In this document: in pieces, positions 1 through 10,928 of the stretch
Layout of the letters: every line of letters begins with the position of its first letter
Position numbering within the stretch: position 1 is the first letter of the stretch
NCBI GenBank assembly: GCA_963675135.1
Contig: OY776129.1
Coordinates: 60,513,028 to 60,577,027 of the forward strand
DNA length: 64,000 bases
Source: Galeopsis tetrahit
Lineage: Eukaryota > Streptophyta > Magnoliopsida > Lamiales > Lamiaceae
Reading direction: 5' to 3'
The notes under the pieces: generated by a model
What the model was told of the DNA's origin: nothing
Seen by the model: only the letters and a program-made list of their open reading frames with translations
Databases searched by the model: none
Position numbers and translations under genes: made by a program

Positions 1-2950
1 AAATTCAAAGTAGGGGCTTTACCAAAAATTGGGTTTTAAGACCTCCAGATTCTGTCAGTTTTGCTGCACACAATTATTTAGTTAATAACATGAGTACTAG
101 AATATAATGAAAAGTCTTGTATGATATGATAGATGACTGAAAACAACCTTCAGCAACTGCAGGGTTACAGTTCTTCATCATCTCTGTGAAACTGGGAGGA
201 AACGCTGGCATTGCCTCTACAGCTTCGTGATCTCCTATCCCTTCAAGGGACACCGAATATTCAGTAAGTTCAGAACTTGGATGCATCAGTTGGTTACTAT
301 TGTCTTCTGATGTTGTGTGCTGCCACTCCTCTTTAGGCCTGTAAGTAAATCAACATATGAAATTATTGGGTTGAAATTTTCACTTTGGTTGTGAGAGAAA
401 GCAATAGGTTAACAAAAGGATGCAATGCTGCTTACTTATATGTAGGTCCATGAGAACATATAGCCTCAGTTTGAGAAGAGACTTCAGAGTTCAATTCATG
501 GCTTTGAAGCATCAGTACAGGACTTCCATTTTTCAAGATTTCCTGAGTAGATATTATAAGAAAAAGGATAGAATCTCAGCAAACTTGTGATGCAATAAAA
601 ATGAATCAATATCTATTGATCTTAAGATCATTATTAGTGAAGTAAACACCTTAGTGATGTTCATGAAATTCTCAGCTTCGTAGTTAGTCAAAAACTGCAA
701 GGAAAATTTCTGTATCTGCAAAGAAGCTTAAAATCGGGTTTTAATAACAATTAAAAGTACCCATTTAGAAACCTATGATAAGATTCAACGTGGATACAAA
801 ATTTAGCTAGACACCAACTCACTTCTTTATACAATTAGTTCAATTGAACAACAAGAGAAAATGTACCGAGCAAGTTATACAACAACAACAATAATCAAGA
901 AACTGCCTTATCCCACTATCTAGGTCAGATGTGAAAATATATCAAGCAAGTTATGAGACGCATAATCTCCAAGTAAACTTCACTATGAGAATTATGTATG
1001 CACCAACATTCTTCTTGAGCATAATCTCATAGTAAACACCTTAGTGATGTTCATGAAATTCTCAGCTTCGTAGTTAGTCAAAAACTGCAAGGAATATTTC
1101 TGTATCTGCAAAGAAGCTTAAAATCGGGTTTTAATAACAATTAAAAGTACCCATTTAGAAACCTATGATAAGATTCAACGTGGATACAAAATTTATGAAA
1201 TTCTCAGCTTCGTAGTTAGTCAAAAACTGCAAGGAAAATTTCTGTATCTGCAAAGAAGCTTAAAATCGGGTTTTTAATAACAATTAAAAGTACCCATTTA
1301 GAAACCTATGATAAGATTCAACGTGGATACAAAATTTAGCTAGACACCAACTCGCTTCTTTATACAATTAGTTCAATTGAACAACAAGAGAAAATGTACC
1401 GAGCAAGTTATACAACAACAACAATAATCAAGAAACTGCCTTATCCCACTATCTAGGTCAGCTATGTGAAAATATATCAAGCAAGTTATGAGACGCATAA
1501 TCTCCAAGTAAACTTCACTATGAGAATTATGTATGAACCAACATTCTTCTGTTGAAAAACCAGACAAATCTGATGTTGCATATTTGCAGTAATCTTATGA
1601 GTGTAAGCATTCAATTATTTAAAATTCAACAAAAAAAACCATAAAGCATGCTGTAGGTTGTGCATCTCCATGAAATTTTATGTCAACTCAGAATATAAAA
1701 GGCATTGTGGTCTAATTTCTTTAGTACTCCAGTTCTCGGCAACAGTCATCAGAGATGGAGAAAAGTATCTCATAAGTATTGAGCAATAGACAACATGCAT
1801 GGAAAGTGTGTATATGAAAAGCTGTATTCAAATAGCCTAGAACTTGTAACAAACTCTTGTTAGCTAAGTTAGTTGTAGGCGGTTACAAAAGGCACTTATT
1901 CACACCATTGTAATCTATAAATATGTGTAAACTTCTCATTCACATTTATGCAGAAAATATATATTTCACAATTCAACAATTAGCAATTGTCATCCTGAAC
2001 ATGTCCACCAATCCTAAAATTTCACTTCTCGTGTCTGAGGTTTGGTGATGGAAGCACATTCATTTAAACATGAAAAACACAAAAGCTAATGACATTAACA
2101 AATTATTCAGCCACTTACGTGGTCAGCACCATCCTTATAGCTCACAAAAACAGCCCTGGTTCCCCGTGCAGGATACCCAGAAACGCATGATGCTTGAGGC
2201 CAAGAGAAATGCATTTTTGAGATGAAATGCTCCTCCTGTAAAATCCAACTAAAAATGCATGATATATCCATACAAACTTTAATAAATTGAATAGAAACGG
2301 ATATAACGGTTCGTTGACTCGTTCTCAAGCAGGACCAACGTATCATCACATCTGGTGCACCAACAGAAATTACTCATTTCTAATCCTGAAGCAAACACCT
2401 AGATGAGGATTAAAAGGACCTGGCTACTCAGACAAATTGTACTACATCTGTAAACATATATGAGAACACAGCCTGAATTATAAGTCGCTAATAACAAAAT
2501 TGAACAGATATTCGCCACAAATTAGAAAACCTTGAACGCGGAAGATCTGATTCGAGCACAAGTATCAACTAACAACAGTGGCGCAATGGATATTAATATT
2601 ATATTGACGGTCTTTTCATTAAAAACAAAAAACGCCCGGAGTTAGACTCTTCTGGTTTCCGGACTTACAAGGATTTCCGATCGGAGAGAGAGGACGAGAA
2701 TGGCATCATCTAATCCAGTGGGAGAACGTGCATAGATGAGCTTGACGAAGGCGGAGGCGGAGGCTGTGGACATCCAGACACCGATTTTTTTAGCTCTCAG
2801 CGTTAGAGAAGGATGGGGCGTAAATGTGGGTGAGTGGTAGCTAATGTATCGTCCGAATCGAACTTGCCATTCACTGATGACTGCAGAGATCGGTGAAGTG
2901 AGTGTAGAGTTTTCCAGCTCCGAGTTGATGGAAATTGCTGAACCCGCCAT
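1..2950 (-). CDS. PHS1: POOR HOMOLOGOUS SYNAPSIS 1-like meiotic protein (3' end outside window)
   Basis: In plants PHS1 controls homologue pairing in meiosis by affecting nuclear entry of the recombination protein RAD50 (family knowledge). Exons read on the minus strand: 2950-2669 (ATG at 2950-2948, 94 codons, ends SLRSEIL before gtaagt), 2235-2119 (39 codons, holding ISKMHFSWPQ and CVSGYPARGTRAVFVSYKDG), 715-650 (22 codons, QKFSLQFLTNYEAENFM), 542-436 (SPVLMLQSHELNSEV) and 338 leftward (EAMPAFPPSFTEMM). Frames join cleanly across every junction. The SWPQ/CVSGYPARG block and the late PAFPPSFTEM block are what I recognise as PHS1. The last readable exon meets a stop at 74, but a donor near 146 (GAAG/gttgtt) could lead to exons beyond the window, so the C-terminus is unresolved. 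The third exon has extra copies upstream of it. Identification is firm; the 3' structure is not. Confidence 0.85.
641..1545 (-). repeat. Tandem exon duplication inside PHS1
   Basis: The 66-bp third exon and its flank occur three times. Copy A is exon 650-715. Copy B (1040-1105) keeps acceptor, donor and frame and differs by one base (Phe to Tyr). Copy C (from 1247 down to about 1196) has lost its last codons and its donor. The downstream flank (about 805-1018) is repeated at about 1338-1545. Copies are nearly identical, so the event is recent. Confidence 0.9.
1855..1985. other. LTR-like fragment inside PHS1 intron 2 (weak)
   Basis: This AT-rich stretch reads TGTTAGCTAAG at its left, then a GGCGGTTA block, a CTATAAATA box and a CA end. 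The organisation resembles the LTR of the Copia element at 44955. No flanking 5-bp duplication is visible, so it may be only a chance resemblance. Confidence 0.25.
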
Positions 2951-3439
2951 TTTCGAAATTTGGAATACAAGTACTTTTCTATTTTTGCGTTGGGAAGAAG
3001 CAACGTTGAAAGTGGGATGTTTTTATAGCCTCCGCCCAAGAGTCGCGTCACTGCTTTTGTAGCCTTTTTTTAAGAAATGACAAGAGTCGCATTTTTTACT
3101 TCCCCCGGCCCCGGCTAAATAAATTAGATATAGGATTGGGAAAAAAAATGCTAATCCGATTCTAGTATTTAAATCTAGAACTTGATTTTTTTTTCTTTGA
3201 AACCAAAGAGATCTTTATTAGTGCAAATAACATTCGATGTATATCACAATATATCATCATACATAATATATTTTAAACAAAAAAAAATTGAAAACATATC
3301 TTCTTCCCTCTAAAAACTCCAACTATCCATTCCCCTCCTTGTTTTTATTTCGCTAGAAATAAACCCATCCTCCCCCGACCACCACCACCAACAGCTACAC
3401 CCCTCTCCCTTTAATCTAAATCAGTTATAAGTTGACGAT
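2951..3439. other. PHS1 upstream region, no gene seen
   Basis: This stretch holds the presumed PHS1 promoter (2951-3100) and then AT-rich sequence with pyrimidine runs around 3300-3420. I see no coding potential or recognisable element. Confidence 0.6.
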
Positions 3440-5610
3440 CGGGGCTAATAGAATATATGTACATATATTAGCATATTTGGTGTATATGGTAGTTGACTAT
3501 TATAGCTTAATTGAACCTAATTATAGTTTCGTAATCATAGCCTAGACTAGAGATTGTTTTGTGTATATTATAAACATTTCTGAAAATAATGAATGAAGAC
3601 ATTATATTCTTTCATGGTATCACGAGTTCTAGGTTTTTCCTGCGCCTCTCTTCCGCTACGCTCTAGCATTCTCTAATTACATTCGTCTTTCATTTGTTCC
3701 GGCACAATGTTGACGAACAAGTCTTCCTTTCACTATGCTCTTGTTGTGTCTAAATCTAATATCAAGAACCACATCTCAATTACGCTTGAGATAGAAAACG
3801 TCCATTATGCGACGTGGACTGAATTATTCAAAATTCACGCATGCTCTCATCGAGTCATCCATCATATCCTACCCGACGAGAAACCTATTGTGAAGGCTCC
3901 TACCACTAATCAGGAGAAAGAATTGTGAGTGACACTAGATGCTACAGTTCTTCTGTGGATATACGTTACTATATCCTTATATCTGCTTCATACAATTCTT
4001 GAACCTGATTCTACAGCTTTGGAGGCGTGGAAGCGGTTATAGGATATTTTTTAGGATAACAAAAAAATTTGTGATGTGACTCTTGAGTAAGATTTATCTT
4101 ATATGGTAATGGAGGATTTTTCTAATGCCTCTGTCTATTGTCAGCGTTTCAAGGTTTTGTTGGATCAACTCAAAACGTTGGGGCTCATGTTTCTAATGAT
4201 CGCTTGGTTCTTCAAATGGTGGTTGGTCTCACGGATGCATATAACGGTGTCGGTACGTTACTATGCCAAATCAACCATTTTCCCCCTTTTTATCAAACAC
4301 GTTCGATGTTTGTCCTCCATGAGGCTGGTTTATCGAAAAGGACAGCTCCCTCTGGACCAGACTCTCCGTCTCCTAATTTTTCATCCCGACAACGCTCGAA
4401 TACAGTACATAAGAAATTCCAGAAGCGCAAGATTTTCAAGGGCAGCTCTGGACATGGTTCGAATTCTGGCATCGACCTTGGGAATGGACAAAATTCTTAT
4501 CACTCTCAACACACTCTGTGGACACCTCAAGGGACTAGCCGCAACCAGCCTTGGTCGTGGCAATAGTAGTGGCAAGTCCCTCCCTGCCCGTATCCCACTA
4601 CTCCATGGGCTCATCCCAATTCTGGTGCTCGCCCGCCTCTAGTTCAACCGGGTGTTTTTGGCCCTAGCCCCCAATCCTACTCGGCCCAAGCATCTCCGAC
4701 ACCTACAGGTATTGAGGTTGCCATGTATACATTTGGGATCACTCCTTCGGATGTTAACTGGTACATGGATACATGTGTCACGTCTCATATGACTTCCTCA
4801 CAAGTTATTCTCTCGCCTTATTTAAATAAGAGCAAATTGCATGGTATTATTGTTGGTAATGGTCAATGCTCCAAATATTGTTAAAATATGGTATATGTTG
4901 GAAAAAATTACTACGGATAATTATGTTTTTTTGGAATATGATTCCATAGGGTTTTTTGTTAAAGGATTTTCAAATGTGGACACGACTAATGAGATGTGAG
5001 AGTCAGGGTGCACTTTATCCCATCACCACTTCCCGTACCATGTCACCATCCGCTTTTGCTACTTTGTCGCCTTCTTTATAGCATGTCCGTTTAGGTCATC
5101 CTGGGGGTTCAGTTTGTGATTCTCTTCGGAATAATAATTTTATTGAGTGTCCTCGACCACTTCGTTTTCACGTGTGTCATTCATGTTCTCTTGGAAAATA
5201 AATAAAATTACCTTTTGATGCTTCTACTTATTTCATTATAATGCCCTTTGATATTATACATAGTGATTTGTGGGTGCATATTGAGTACAATGGGACACTG
5301 TTATTGTATGTTATCATTGTATGATTACACGAATTTTTTGTGGACTTTTCCTTTATCTAGAAAGTCGCATACTTTTTCTACATTTCTGAAATTTCGTGCT
5401 TTGATTTGTACACAATTTGAGAGGGATATCAAGTGTTTTCAATGTGATAATGGGCGTGAATTTGATAATAAGTCTTTCTGGGATTTTTGCTCGGATAATA
5501 GTATGATCTTTCGTCTCTTGTGTCCTTATATGTCACCTCAAATGGCAAGGCCAAGAGACAAATTCGCACGATTAATAACATGGTTCGTAGTCTTCTCACC
5601 CTTGTCTTAG
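3440..5610 (+). mobile_element. Degenerate Ty1/Copia retrotransposon relic
   Basis: A 5' LTR-like stretch (about 3440-3613) is followed at about 3616 by tggtatcacgag, close to the initiator-Met-tRNA primer-binding site usual in Copia. A gag start at 3707 (YATWTELFKIHACSHRV) is followed by stops and frameshifts. A protease-like WYMDTCVTSHMTSSQ lies near 4760-4800, with Cys where the family has the Gly of the catalytic DTG. A pre-integrase RLGHPGG/CHSCSLGK block is near 5090-5200. Integrase core remnants follow: HSDLWVH near 5260 and CDNGREFDNKSF near 5450. No reverse transcriptase, RNase H or 3' LTR was seen, so the element is truncated before 5610. Old and non-functional. Confidence 0.85.
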
Positions 5611-6270
5611 TGTCACCCTCATTTTTTGCATCATGCTCTCCAAATTTCTTCTTATATATATTCTAAACATCATTCCACGAACTAATTAGAATTAGCATAT
5701 ATTCGTTTTTACTACACAAACAAACAATAATAACATGAAAAAATAATTAAATATAAACACATGTTATCCAAATACACCAAATATTAACCTATAATTTAAA
5801 AAATAAAAAATACTTACAAATGTATATCGAGAACCCCATGAGTTTACCATTGTAAACCAAAACGAGTCATTTTTCAAAAAAATAGTACTCCGTATTCTTT
5901 TAAAAATAATGATCGACATTTGTGGGGTAGGAGAATCTCGAACACTTTAAAAAAGAGAGGTTGATCGAATTCAGCAATAACAAATACAATTGTCTTTTCA
6001 GTTTTCACACCATATTTGAAATAAAAAAAATTGTATGGGGGTGAACACAACAAAAAGGCTAAATAGCCGTGGCCCTTATTGAAAGCCCGTGAGACTTGAG
6101 GTCTCCTCAAATTGGCCCAAAGCTGTTGGGCCAACCTATTTTAGCATTAAATTTATCCTCTCTTTTTAAATTCAAGAAATTACAAAAAGTGACCGTAAAC
6201 TCACCCTCCAACGCCATTGCCGGCGACCTTCTCGAAGCAAAACCATTTCCAGAGCTTGAAAAACTTGAGA
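5611..6270. other. Intergenic region and upstream of the TrpD2-like gene
   Basis: AT-rich up to about 6040, then more mixed sequence that probably holds the promoter and 5' UTR of the next gene. An open frame on the minus strand here has no family resemblance and lies upstream of a real gene; I treat it as chance. Confidence 0.5.
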
Positions 6271-9200
6271 ATGAAAGCTTTATTCAATCCAGAGCCAATC
6301 CTATCTTCAGTTCCACCTCTCAAAATAAAAACTGGAGATTTTACTCAAAAAGCTTTCCTCCAATTTCCCGTTTCACAGACAAAACGGAGCCAGTTAATCA
6401 AAGCTGTTTTCAACTCAGCTGCCGTCGATGATTTGTTGGATATCAGAAATCCGGCGGTGTCGACGTCGTATCGGAATCCGAAGTTGCCTAAGCCAAATCA
6501 AACGGTATTGGATGCCCAAACGAAGGTCTGCACCGGCCCCACTCAGACCAAGCCTCTTAATGCAGAGCAAGCTTTCAAGGTTCTTGACACCATTTTAAAA
6601 TCAGGTGAAATTACAGTTTATTTAGATTTTCATGTATTTCCTTCTTGTTTACGAGTTGACTTGCTAAATTTTGAAACGTTCGATACGTTTTGTTATTGAT
6701 GTGAATTTTCTAGTTTCCAGAGAGGCAAATATTTTGCTTCCTCGTCTTTTGTTCTGGATCAATTCAGACATTTCAATGAAAAAATATCACAAGGAGTCAA
6801 ATTTGCGAGACTGAGGTCAACTATGAAATGATGTTGGATGGTGACATTTTGATTCGGTGTCACGAGCTGTGTTAAACTCATCTTTGTTGTTAACTTTGAT
6901 CCAACTGATTCAGCTAATTATGTTGGGATTAATTGATGTTTGACCGATTAGCTGGAATTGCATTGAACCATGGCAATATATTGTAGAAACTCTTTAAGCC
7001 TAGTCTTGTTCGTAAGGCTTAATAATAGATTTGAGCTCTGCATCATTTGTGAATTATTTTACAGTTGCAAGGAATGAAGCATTCATAGTATCTCAGTACC
7101 TAATTATGCTGTCCATAAGCTTAATAATATACGGAGTATTTCAGTTCAGCATCATTTTAAAGTTGTACGGGATGAAGCATTCATAGTATCTTAGTATCTA
7201 ATTGTACGGTTAAATATAGTTAAAGGAGAGCTCCACGATGAAGAGGAAGTATCAAAAGCACAACTCGGGGCATTTTTTGCGGCAATGACAATTCGAGCAA
7301 ATGCCTTTCCAGAGCCAACTCAATGGAGCGAGGGTGAAAGGAAAGCAATGACGTATTTTTGGCCATATTTAGTACGAGTACTACCTCCCGATATTATGTT
7401 TTTAGCAGATCCTGAACAGTCGATTATGAGAATCAGTAGTTCGATAGGCCCTCGTTATGTTGGTAATGGGACTTCGGAGATGAGACTTGTGGGGGCCCTA
7501 AGGGAAGTTTTGGCTGGGGGTCATTTGGGGTACGAGGAAGTTCAAGGTGTATTAAGAGATGTTCTTCCTTTAGGTTCAAAAGATGAGAGCACGGCAGTCG
7601 TGAGTGAGTCACTACTTGCAGCTTTTTTGATCGGCCAGCGTATGAACAGGGAAACAGATCGTGAGCTAAAAGCATACTGCCTTGCATTTGATGATGATGA
7701 TGATGAGAATGGTAAGCTTTTCTCTACCCTTAGCCACTAGCGGTATCTTTTCATGAAACTGTCTGTCAAAATATATCTCCTTGTTTTGGATTCTTATATA
7801 TACGTTGGTTTGTCACTAGAACTGACTTTTGTCTCTTCCAGGTATAGCGCCAGTTGCTGATATTAGATCTTTGACTCATTACGGTGAACCTTATGATGGT
7901 AATACGCGATTTTTCAGGAGTACGCTTTTTGTTGCTGCAGTTAGATCCTGTTATGGTGAATCTTGCTTGCTTCATGGTGTGGACTGGATGCCGCCTAAGG
8001 TCATAATTCAGTTTGCTTTGCCATTAGGATATGATCTCTATCTTTTGGGTAATCTTTAGTATTACTATAGATAGTACCATGATTCAAGTCAGGCTTATAG
8101 TTTAATTGCTGAATGATGCGCCACAATGTCATAAGTAGGACCTAAAGCTTATGGTTCTTTTTAATATAGTTCATAGAATAAGAACCTTAGATGGAGTCCT
8201 TGCATCTCTTATTTTGAAACTGAATTTCAGGGAGGCATTACAGAAGAGCAAATGTTGAAGTACATGGGTGCAAACACGTACTTAACCTCCATGCAGGCAA
8301 AAAAACTTCTGGAGGTCTCTTCCCCCCCCCCACTTCTGCTAACTTCACTTGTCTGTATTTTTGTGTTTGATGTACATACTTCAGGACATTTTGCCAATAT
8401 GATGAATTTATTTTTGTGTAGGATGAAGATGTTGGTTTTGCTTACATAAGTCAACGAGAAGCCCAGCCATCTCTGTATGAAAAATTGACCAATTGCATGT
8501 TGTTGACTCATTTTTTTTGATGTTATGCTAACTATGATCACTTTTCACAATATCGTTATTGGAATTTTACCTTTCTAAAGTTTAAAGTACAAAGCAACTG
8601 AAAATAGTTATTTTTCATGACAACCGTGTCAAACAAATGGTCTTCATAAATTGTCAACAACCTATTTGGCCTTTAAGCTTTTAAGTGGCTCAACTGCTAT
8701 TGGATTAACAAAACTAATTTGTGGCTTTTCATGCATAAACATACCTTCCCTACGGGGTTATTCTACTTGGCATGGAGTAGTTGAGAGATTGGGTTAAATG
8801 TTTCATATTGGTTCCTGATTCGGATTTTATTTGTAATTGATGGATTTCTATATTCTGTTTATCTTTCTTTTCCCAAATATGAAGCAAGGCACACCATTAT
8901 CTGATTGACAGTGGTATGAAGAAAAGGATGATATTGAAAGCTGATTGAGACATTTGTGAAAATACGGATTTAATCAGGACGAATTTTACCACTCTGGAAG
9001 CTCAAATTGATCGATTTAGTTTTGCATGTTGATATTAGTACTGATATGTGAAGTTGTCACTGGTGTCTTGCCCTCCCTAAGGCCAATTTAATCTAGAGAG
9101 AGAGAGAGATCCTGATATTTAACTGTCTAAATTGTATCCTTTTTCACAGATATTCGCTGATTGGGATTAGGGAACATATTAAGAAACGTCCACCATTGGC

Positions 9201-10301
9201 AACAACTGAAAAAGTTCAACAATTTGTGCGGGTAAGCCTTTGATTTTATAAATGCAGATGTATCAATATAGCTCTTGGTGTCTATTTTACCTTGAAGTGT
9301 GAAGTGCTACTTGAGAACCTAATCTGGAAATAAGTTTCAAGAACACTTTTGTGCTTATAAACATCAATAACATTTTTCTCATTTACTCTGCAATGCCTGC
9401 TTATTATTATTATTATTTTGCCTGATTGTTTTTTCCATTTTGATTGCTTACTATTTATTAGGCTAAGGGTAAGGAAGCTATTGTTGCTGGATTTTACCAT
9501 GGAGGTTATGAGGAGTCTCTTCTGATGCTAATGAGAAGAAGAGGAGTTCACTCAGGCTTGGTGGTGAAGGTACAAAATAACATAGAAGTTTATAACGAAC
9601 CCTTTATTTTGATTATTTTGTTTAACAAGATGATTGATCATTAATTACCAATTCAGGGTGAGGAAGGTGCTCTTTCGATGACTACAAGATCAAGATCACC
9701 AAATGCATCAAAGGGACTTCCCGTTAATTACTGTTCAGGTTTTCGCTTGCTCAATGTGAACCCTTCTCAAGCAGCAGATGGTATGAATACTCTACTTCCT
9801 AGAGGAATAAAACTAAGCCTAGTTGAATAACATAACTAAATTAATCCTTTCTTTTAATTTAATGTTATAGGAGTATCACGCGAGAGTTTCAATTTCGTTG
9901 TAAATGCTGAGGACTATGGCTTCGAACCAACTGATACTCCAAGAACTGACAGATCAGTAAGTCTGAATTTTGTGCATTGACAATATCAGTTTGTGTGCTT
10001 ATGCATCATTTTAATTTGAAAACACCACTCTTTAGTTGTGGGATTTGTTCACTATATCTGTACATTTTGTGAACTATTAAAGGTCACAAGAAACATAGAG
10101 TTGGGCTTAGCAGCACTGCATGGTGAGAGGGGTCCGGCTTATGATCGAATTGTTTTAAATGCTGGAATGGTTGATCACTTGCTTGGATGCGATGGTGCCG
10201 AAGATATAACTTCAGCTCTGGATAGAGCACGAGAGGCTATCGATTCTGGGAAGGCCCTTAAAAGGTTTTTAGGCTACATAAACAAATCTAACAAAGTGTA
10301 A
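6271..10301 (+). CDS. Anthranilate phosphoribosyltransferase-like (TrpD2/GT3-type), plastid
   Basis: Ten exons: 6271-6604, 7226-7711, 7842-7999, 8231-8314, 8422-8474, 9150-9231, 9462-9569, 9657-9780, 9871-9956, 10083-10301. They sum to 1734 bp (577 aa), all with GT-AG borders and matching phase. ATG 6271 is chosen because the in-frame extension upstream begins with TTG. Residues 1 to about 60 are Ser/Lys-rich with few acidic residues, like a transit peptide. A helical N-domain (GHLGYEEVQGVLRDVLP, then FLIGQRMNRETDRELKAYC) precedes the alpha/beta domain (LFVAAVRSCYGESCLLHGVDW; KEAIVAGFYHGGYEESL; VVKGEEGALS). This is the nucleoside phosphorylase/TrpD fold. I recall the Arabidopsis relative as AT1G70570. 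The canonical GTGGD phosphate loop of true TrpD is not evident; the matching place reads HYGEPYDGNTR. A tryptophan-pathway role is therefore uncertain, and TrpD2-type nucleic-acid binding is an alternative. Confidence 0.92.
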
Positions 10302-10928
10302 TGACCACCTTTGTCTTCAAGATTGGTGTTTTTGTTTTCCTCTTTACAAGTTACAATTGAATGCAAATGTTGTATTGTAATCTTACCAAAAGTGTACTGA
10401 GATATTTATTTTTCTTACCAGTAAGTTGTCTGTAAAATCTTGAGAATTGTGTTTGAATTCAAATCTCTTTCTCGGTTACAAAATCCCACCATCAAATTAG
10501 ATAAAGATATACGGAGTATTTTTTTTGCCCCCTTGCCTTTTTTCACTTTTATACTGTATTTTATTTTTTTATAATCTTGTTCGTGGGACAGATGTTTCAG
10601 AAATTGAAAAATCAAGGGCATAATAAATCTAGAGATGATCAATTAGAAAATAAACCATCCAAGAGAATAACTGCCTTTATTTTCTTATTGCATTATCAAT
10701 AAATTGATACTCGTTGACCATCATACAAATAAATTGGATTCCACCAAAAAAAAGTGCAAAATAAAAAAAACAGTACACGACACAAAAGCTTCAGCACAAC
10801 TTAGCTTGTAGTCAGTATCTTGCACAAAAAAGCCTCCGGATACATCAGAAAAGAAGATCGAACTAAGTTCATACGAAAGAAAAAGGAAATGCCAAAAAAA
10901 CTCTTAAAGAAGACTTTCAAGATCACTC
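10302..10928. other. Convergent 3' intergenic region
   Basis: This stretch separates the stop codons of the TrpD2-like gene and the PRPP synthase gene and must hold both 3' UTRs. AT-rich, with no separate gene seen. Confidence 0.6.

Noticed and set aside
4103..4642. 179-aa and 142-aa overlapping frames as genes
   Set aside because: They are frameshifted pieces of the decayed Copia gag region.
5874..6134. 86-aa minus-strand open frame
   Set aside because: No family resemblance; it covers the 5' flank of the TrpD2-like gene.
6217..6270. N-terminal extension of the TrpD2-like protein
   Set aside because: It begins with TTG; the first in-frame ATG is 6271, which gives a sensible transit peptide.
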